A stretch of 64,000 bases of DNA from Usnea hakonensis (lineage: Eukaryota > Ascomycota > Lecanoromycetes > Lecanorales > Parmeliaceae), in the NCBI GenBank assembly GCA_013423325.1, contig BLJB01000028.1, positions 1 to 64,000 on the forward strand, in the 5' to 3' direction. Each line of letters starts with the position of its first letter. Within the stretch, counting starts at the first letter, position 1. Positions 57,440-64,000 of the stretch are shown one piece after another. Below the pieces are notes generated by a model. The model did not search any database and was not told the origin of the DNA. It saw only the letters and a list, made by a program, of their open reading frames with translations. The translations under genes were made by a program, and so were the position numbers.

Positions 57440-58550
57440 ATGTTCGTACGATCTTCTCCATCTTACTTCGTACACAGGGCATTGGTCATTGATATCGCTG
57501 CTTTCGCCGCCGCCACCGTCGGTCAGAACCCTGTCGTCCTAGTGAGGAATCAGCAGATGGCCTGCTTCGTGCATGCAGCCGGACAGATAGCGGTCCTAGC
57601 CCTTCCTAGGCAAAACGTGGAGTTCGTACGTGGTGCGATCACTCCACAGCAAATAGGAACGCATCGTCCGAGCTACATCAATACCATTTTGATCCAGAGT
57701 CGGGGTCAGGCAGCTCAACTTCGAAGACTGTCCCCCCATCCCAACTCCAGAGCATGTTGCAAGTCATACCCTACCTAATAACCTACGCTTTTAGCGTTTT
57801 AACGTATAGTTTAGGTCCTTATTTCTAGGCATTGTGGAGGCCCTTGTATATCTAGACGGGTGGGTCGTGGCAATTAGTGAATTAGGATCGGTGAGCAGAA
57901 GACATTTCGACTGTCAACCAGGACTTTGTGTTTCATCGAAATACACCGCAGACCGTTGCTTGGAAGCTTTTGGAAGTTCAGGAGTCACAGTTGCCCTCAT
58001 AGAAGAAACAATGAAAGACGATTATTCTAAGGCGAGAGAAATAATGTCGATTTCGTTGATGGAAGAGAATGGGTTCTTCAACACGGTAAGATACTACCAA
58101 CCCGGCTGATAACCACCTGCAGGCATCACCCCCCAAAATCTATCTGCCAAAGTACCTTACCTTACACGTACTGCGTCGATTATTTTAGCCATCATGCCAG
58201 AAGGATTCTCATATTTTGACAACCAGAGGCGTTTCAGTTTCCCCCTTCTGCTCGAACTTTTTTCTCTTCTTCGCAAGGCCTTCTGCCTCACTTGTGAGTG
58301 CTTGCTCTGGCTCTACAACGTCGGGAATAAACTGCCAACCATCTTCAAGTACCCCGACTTCAAGATCTCCCCGCACGAATCCCTGCGGATCCGGACCCTT
58401 TTGGATAGTCTGGTGAAGGAGGGCAAACTCACCAAGGAACCGAGCCGAGAAAAACACTGGATAGGGGCGACCCTGGTGACGATGATGGTCGTGTACAGAT
58501 CACCTTCTTGTTATCATCACTTTTTTGCTTTCTCTCTTTGCTTGTAAGTA
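57440..58550 (+). other. Coding-like fragments of unknown gene(s)
   Basis: Three open stretches have protein-like composition: 57440-57778 (ALVIDIAAFAAATVGQNPVV, then IGTHRPSYINTILIQSRG), 57834-58109 (FGSSGVTVALIEETMKDDY, then REIMSISLMEENGFF) and 58194-58547 (MPEGFSYFDNQRRFSFPLLL, then HESLRIRTLLDSLVKEGKL). Frame phases across the obvious splice sites between them do not agree, so the model stays open. No family recognised. Confidence 0.25.
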
Positions 58551-59744
58551 TCGCTACCGCTACGATATCGATGTTGGATTGGGTCTGGTTCTTGCATAAG
58601 CTGCAGCTAAAACACCAACATCAACGACAATAGCGACAATAGCAATGTAAGTACCCTCCGCTGTCGCATAAGCATTGCTAATTAGGAGGTATTTGTAGTG
58701 GCAAGGTCGCTGGGGTCTTCCAAACCCTAAAAGCTTAGCCCCACAGAGTCTAGATCGCTTCGCGGACTTTTGAGTAGGTAGATAGGGAAGCTCGATCCTG
58801 GCGGAATGGTTTAAGAATGTCCGCGGCGCTACCATCAACGACGACTTGGGTCAAGAGGAGCGTCGATGGTTCTATCGACGATGGGCTAGTGACAATATCA
58901 CCTACTACAGGTCCAAAGGTTTCGCGGCCCAAGTTGACCTAGCAGCTGTCATAGTACTCCTAGGGCGAGGGACCAAACAAGACCAGGCTCCGCACACTTT
59001 CCATCAAACTTCATCATTTCTACACACTTTTGATCATCAAGAATCATCAAAATTCCATCAATTCATAGGTCGCTTATATGGGGGCCATGACAACTACAGG
59101 GGGGGATTGTAAAGGGACTCTCGCATGTGGGCCTCATACATGCACGAACGACTTTCCATGGATACACCAACAACTTTGCATGGCTCTTCCGGCTCTTCCA
59201 ATATTGACTTGCTCTGTTCTTTTCTTTTACTTGACTTGTTGGTGCTGTACTCGGCTACGTGTGGCTAAATCTAGATAGAAGGAAAGCCAGCCACAAGCAA
59301 CTATCATAGTGATGGACCCTTTTCAATTTACACTCTAAGCAAGTTGAAATGAGTGTACCAGCCGCTTTCGGGGAGACCAAGCAGAGACAATTGGGGAAAG
59401 CTATTCTAAGGTCAAAACAAGAAACTTCACGGGTGCAATTCCTTCCTTTCTTCTTTTGGGAATGTGAACACACCTCGATTTCGGAGGAAAGCTAGACTCA
59501 TAGATCTTCGGTATGTCCCAAATTTCCTAGATCTCTGATTAGAGATATCCTCATTCTCCGTCTATTCCGTCTCATTCTCCGTCTCTCTGTCTTCCTTTTT
59601 GACCTCGTGAAGATGACGACAAAGACGATACAATACACCATTCTTTCAACGTCGCTTCATCTACCATTGATACGTCTGATAGATATGATATAGTATTATT
59701 ACAGACAGCTAATCGTTACTAGTCGATCCTAAGATTCCGCTTCA

Positions 59745-60470
59745 ATGTATAGTCAAACTATACCGATTGTTGACGGACTACTAGACGATGCGCGGTCTAA
59801 GAACTTTGGAGAAATTCTTCGAAATCAGACGGCGTGGCACCCAACTGCCTGGAGTAACACCATCAAGCATATTACCTCCGAGGCTATCATCTCTGAGTTA
59901 CAGAACTCTATAACATCCGGTATGATACAAGCATTAAGCTATGAGGGTATAAGTATCCCCATTCTTGCCGGGCTCTTGCCGTATAACTACTTTAATCTTT
60001 ATAATATTTATATTTACTATTTTTTAGTTCGTTATTTCTATTATCTCTTAACTACTTTAAATTAATAATCTTCTCTTTAAGAATAAAGTTACGCCGAGGA
60101 CGATGGGTTTTATAAACTGGTGGAAGGAGCGATGTATGGCGATGTTGGACGCGGCCCCGTTTCTCCGCCGGAAGATAGAGAAGGAGATCGATATTTTAGA
60201 TGGTCAGAAAGTACAGCAATCATCTACACATGAACTCTAACCTTCTTGAGGAGCAACAACCCGATGTTCAGACTGAGCTCTACGCATCATACGCCCGTCC
60301 CTTAATTGGAGTTGCTCCCTTCTTGGTGCACCCATTTTTCTTCGTTGAGGGTAAAAGGTGTGGTGGGAGCGCCGCCTTAGACACGGGGCACAGTAGTATC
60401 CTGATCACAATCCGACCGAGCTTACCTACTTCACCATTCAATCATTGCTACATTGTTCTTGTCTGAGCAC
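59745..60470 (+). other. Coding-like fragment with possible intron
   Basis: The ATG at 59745 starts a frame (LLDDARSKNFGEILRNQTAW, then KHITSEAIISELQNSI). A GTATAAGT donor at 59947 and an acceptor at 60088, after an AT-rich stretch, could join it to FINWWKERCMAMLDAAPFLRR and a stop near 60241. All three plus frames look coding-like in turn between 60090 and 60330, which suggests indels. No domain recognised. Confidence 0.3.
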
Positions 60471-61109
60471 CCCTACACCCAATGATTCACATCTCATCTT
60501 TTTTCACTTCCGATACAGTCGTACCTCTTCGACGTCATCTTTTTGTGATGAGCATGATGGGCTATTCTATCTCTTGCCTATGGAGATGAAAATTGACAAA
60601 GGGGAAAAGTTTTGCGGCTGGTGTGCTACCGTAAGTCAACCCGAAACATTTTGAAAATGGTTCTGAATTAGTTCAGGGTACGAAGCACGATGAGCTTTTG
60701 CGCCAGCGTGACAGCGGTTGTTGACCATTTCACGTCCGAGACTTTGGGTGAAGGACACAAGAGTCAGGTGCCGAAGGGCAAACTTCCACAATCGATGGTC
60801 AGCCTGTCACGACCAACAAACAAGCTGCCGGTACCGCTCAACCCGTTGAAAAACCGAGACAACCCGATCTAGAGCGTTCGCAATACATGCTTGGGCCTGG
60901 GACAGTGGACAGCAAATAAGACAGAGTTCCCAACCACAGCTGCAGGGTGGCTCTCTGACGACGCTTACCCCTGGCGCAACAGGGCTGGGGGGTTATGTGC
61001 TTCAAGTGGCGAGATGAAGGCTCTAGAAGATCTGTCGACAATGAAAATTCCGGATAACAAACTGAGAATATAACATAGGGGTAAGACGACGTACCAACTT
61101 ATATGCTGC

Positions 61110-61337
61110 CCAAGCTGGGTTATTAGGGACGACTTGACTACCGACAAGTTAGTAACTGCGCGGACCTGTGCGATTATGGTGGATCTGAATCGTAGGTATC
61201 CCGAGTTCAAACCGTTCAAGGTGTTTATGTCAGGTACCCCGATCAACTCCACGCCCACAGACGTCTTAGGCCCATTGACGGCTTTGCATGACCCAACGTG
61301 GGAGACCGACTCCAACCACGAGACCATTCCACATTAA
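61110..61337 (+). pseudogene. Possible remnant of an SNF2-type helicase
   Basis: One frame reads IMVDLNRRYPEFKPFKVFM, SGTPINSTPTDVLGPL, then LHDPTWETD. The S/T-G-T-P-I-x-N/S pattern, followed by a D-L/V-x-x-L segment, resembles motif III of SNF2-family ATPases as seen in repeated SNF2 genes of ascomycetes. No Walker A or DEAH motif was found nearby, and the frame ends at 61337. The identification rests on this one motif. Confidence 0.3.
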
Positions 61338-61988
61338 ATCGATAGGTGCCGAAATGACCACACTAATCCATGAAAACAATCTTCTGGCCTCTAAAGATGC
61401 AGCGATTTGCCAGCTCGGTGGAAACCAGACGCCACATGTCCGCACGGGCAAGATATTGATCTCGAAAGACAATCTCGACATGAGATGCATTATTCTGAGG
61501 ATGATTCCAATGACGAGACCAGCCAGCCCGGCCCGGCAAAACGAAAAAGGGATAAAAATTGCCAAACAAGCCAAGGCGAACAAACGCAAAAGCTGGGCTG
61601 GTCTTTATCTTCAATTGTTCTCAGTTGTCGGCAGAGGGACTGCCATCCAAATCAATATTCGAAGACTTCCTTCAAGCCATTGAACTATCTTTAGTCTAAT
61701 GAACTCACTACAGCCGCTCTTACCTTGTTGCTCTTCTTCCGACTACATCAGTATAGTATCTTGTTAATTACCCCTATCTAACACTTGTGTTGTCTCTTCA
61801 CTTGGCAGAACCTGATCACCGCTACAGATCGGTCTGGAGGAACAGCCTCTAGATAACGATACCCTTGATGGCATGGATGTCATAATAGATCCTGCACTAT
61901 TTAAACAGTCTCTCTAGCAGGCCAGGTATTCGGGTAGTATTCCCTCCTCCGCTCGTCCAATTTAACCCGAATAACAATAGAGACGACG

Positions 61989-62693
61989 ATGATACTTCCA
62001 TATCACCGTCCTCGACCTGCACAGCCTGCCGCAGTATCAATGGAAGGCGATGTGGGCGTCTACGTGATTGAGAAGCTACTGAATAGACGACAGTCCAGAC
62101 GTGGGACAAGGTGGTGCGTCGAGTATCTAGTACGCTGGCATGGCTATGGTCCCGAGTTCGATGTCTGGTATAATGTCAAAGATCTAGATGATGCGCCAGA
62201 ATTGATCAAGGAGTGTGATGAGCGCCTGGGATTGACGAAGCCTTCTGCGGTGGTCGGAAGGAAGCCGGATCCGCCTGTCCGCTACGGTAATGACGCAACT
62301 TCTGTCACTCGGTCTACCAATGCTAGTAAATCTAGCGCTCTGACGAAGCCTTCTACGGATCCTAGCAAATCGAACATCCGGATTCCGAAGCGCTTGGGAA
62401 GTACTAAGGATCTGGAATCTGGGAAGTTGGAGGATACCAATGCTAGCAAGGCAAGCAATGACATGGCCTTGGTGTTGAGAGGCGACCGCACAGTCTCTAC
62501 TACCGCAGGTAAAGCTAGCAAATCCCAACAGCCCGACCGTACCGCTGTCACCCAGTCGCAAAAGCCCAGGGCATCGAATACTGCCGCTACCACCGAGAGC
62601 AAGGCGATTGCGGTAGTGATACCGAAACAGTCTACCACAACAACACTTGAAGAAAATAAAGCTGTTGTTGTCGCACCAAAGAAGCAGTCATAA
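61989..62693 (+). CDS. Chromodomain-containing protein or fragment
   Basis: A frame of 234 residues from the ATG at 61989. A chromodomain lies at about residues 24-75: VYVIEKLLNRRQSRRGTRWC, EYLVRWHGYGPEFDVWYNV, then LDDAPELIKECDER. The aromatic cage positions (Tyr at the start, Trp in RWHGY, and the W in DVWYNV) are present, so binding of methylated histone H3 lysine is possible. The rest is Ser/Thr/Lys-rich with NASKSSALTKPST / NASKASND-type imperfect repeats and no further domain. Chromodomains of this form also occur at the ends of Ty3/gypsy integrases, but no integrase, RT or protease was found. Upstream exons are possible, as an acceptor-rich sequence precedes the ATG. Confidence 0.6.
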   Translation: MILPYHRPRPAQPAAVSMEGDVGVYVIEKLLNRRQSRRGTRWCVEYLVRWHGYGPEFDVWYNVKDLDDAPELIKECDERLGLTKPSAVVGRKPDPPVRYGNDATSVTRSTNASKSSALTKPSTDPSKSNIRIPKRLGSTKDLESGKLEDTNASKASNDMALVLRGDRTVSTTAGKASKSQQPDRTAVTQSQKPRASNTAATTESKAIAVVIPKQSTTTTLEENKAVVVAPKKQS

Positions 62694-62978
62694 TCTTCCT
62701 TGTTGACCAGGCAGTTGCCTTGGTACATATATGCTATTCAGCATAGCCGTACCGGGCAACTCCCAAGGAATGGTAAGCACTGCGACAATCCGACGTGGCA
62801 AGCTCTGCGGCAATCTTGTGCGGTCAATTTCTGACATCGCTGCGGCAATATGGAAGCTATTGACTTGGCATTGCTACTCTGACATTCCGGCATTACACTA
62901 CATGTATCCTCATTGCTGCTACAATTGATTTGCTTATTTCCTAGCATTACCGTATAGCAGCTCGCCTCGTTCCTCTAG

Positions 62979-64000
62979 GATTCGAAGTCACACGAGACAG
63001 AGTCCCTCTTAGTGAAAAGTCTCGCTTTTGCCGACCTAAAGTTTGATCCACTGGCTGCAATGGAGGCAAAGTCTGGACTTCGACTACCTCCCGAAGCCCT
63101 CGATAGATTGGAAAAGTCGAACTTGGAGTGGGCGAACAGAACCGCACTCGAGGGATTGAGGAAGTACCTATACCCCGCTCCCCTACCCCTTCCCCATTCC
63201 TCCGCGAGATCACCAGAGATGACTTCCGTACCGCGATCGAAGGCCCGAGGGCAGGAGGATCAGATACACTCACGAATAGATAAGTTGGCAACGACATCAC
63301 AAGCATGAGAGACGGAATAATCAAGCTGACGGATTAGTAACACAGCGCAAGGGCACAGCATCTTTGCAGTCTCCGAAGAAGAGACAAAAGTTTGAAGCAC
63401 TTCCGCAGACGCCTTCCGGTAAAGGAGATCAAGCCACCATCGCTCCGTCCTACACGCCCGCCAAATCATTAGTCTCGCCAGATCCGAAGACACCAATGAG
63501 GAGACGCGGATTCGCCGATATGCTAGCCGGGTCAAACCCGAAAGTCCAAGAGCTGCAGACGCAAATCAAAGTATTAGAAGAGCAGCTCCAAGCTTTCCGG
63601 GATACCAATGCAGACCTCGTTTTGGTCAATAGCGAGCAGGAGAGTCTGTTTGGTAGCCTCCGCAACAAGGTTAGCGAGCAGGCTAATGAGATAGCCTTTC
63701 TAACTAAGCTGGGTAAAATCAATCACACTACCCTTGGGACTATCACCAGCTCTATTGCCTCATACGGAATCACAGCGGAGGAAATCGAGTACATGCGGGG
63801 TTTACTTGCCAATACGGTCGACGCGATAGATAAGGAAATGTTCGACCAATTTCCCTGGCTGTACGAGGAAGTGCACCGTTCGCACGGCGCGTCTTTGGAA
63901 GAAGCAGTCAATCAGTCGGAAAATAGTGACATGGGAGGGCCTTTGAAGGAGGCAGACGTCGTCGCCGGCACTGATGGGTCTGCAGACCCCAAGAGATCAC
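62979..64000 (+). CDS. Coiled-coil protein, 3' end beyond the window
   Basis: The first part, open from 62979 after an acceptor-like CTCTAG, reads SLAFADLKFDPLAAMEAKSG, then LRLPPEALDRLEKSNLEWAN, in a frame ending at 63308. The second part is open in another frame from about 63285 to the end of the window (ASLQSPKKRQKFEALPQTP, then KTPMRRRGFADML). It has a coiled coil at about 63539-63715 (VQELQTQIKVLEEQLQAFRD, then RNKVSEQANEIAFLTKL) and an acidic tail. An intron such as 63229-63346 (GTACCG...ACACAG) would join them in phase, but this is not certain. No family recognised. Confidence 0.4.

Overview
The window is nuclear DNA of a filamentous ascomycete (Pezizomycotina). The signs are genes split by short introns (about 48-150 bp, mostly GTANGT...CTRAY...YAG), a HET-domain protein, two fungal rhodopsin-like (SAT4/PTH11-type) membrane proteins, a type I metacaspase, secreted A1 aspartic proteases, a TMT1-like methyltransferase and cysteine-bearing secreted proteins. 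I cannot fix the class from sequence alone; Leotiomycetes is a weak guess. No rRNA, tRNA, CRISPR or bacterial-type feature was found.

Layout. 1-1.1 kb: poly-C and simple repeats. 1.1-12 kb: a two-domain secreted protein (-), a Sec14/CRAL-TRIO lipid-transfer protein (-), a HET protein (+), a second secreted protein (-) and an isocitrate lyase/PEP mutase superfamily enzyme (+). 12.8-25 kb: a rhodopsin-like membrane protein (+), a SET-domain protein (-) with an array of palindromes upstream, a single-domain paralogue of the first secreted protein (-), a methyltransferase (-) and a metacaspase (+). 26.8-35.7 kb: two secreted aspartic proteases (+), an unknown conserved-looking protein (-), a TMT1-like methyltransferase (-) and a kelch protein (-). 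37-48 kb: a zinc-finger protein with acidic tracts (+), a second rhodopsin-like protein (+), an F-box-like/coiled-coil protein interrupted by one in-frame TGA (+) and a small PQN-repeat secreted protein (-). 48.6-51.2 kb: a PIF1-type helicase (+). 51.2-64 kb: gene-poor, repeat-bearing DNA with many short coding-like fragments, a possible SNF2 piece, a chromodomain ORF and a coiled-coil gene that runs off the window.

The genes do not form an obvious biosynthetic cluster. Themes are secretion and extracellular proteolysis, surface sensing, self/non-self or death functions (HET, metacaspase) and chromatin or DNA maintenance (SET, chromodomain, PIF1). The most unusual item is the helicase. After splicing a 50-bp intron, its N-terminus reads as an RNase H1-type hybrid-binding (viroplasmin-like) domain fused to a PIF1 core that also carries a CxxC...CxxC insertion. 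Other notable items are a tandem-domain secreted family, a metal-site substitution in the PEP-mutase-like enzyme, a palindrome array before the SET gene, and a repeated C-rich to G-rich strand switch inside genes.

Exon boundaries were placed by eye from splice consensus plus frame continuity. Lengths quoted for multi-exon genes follow from those models.
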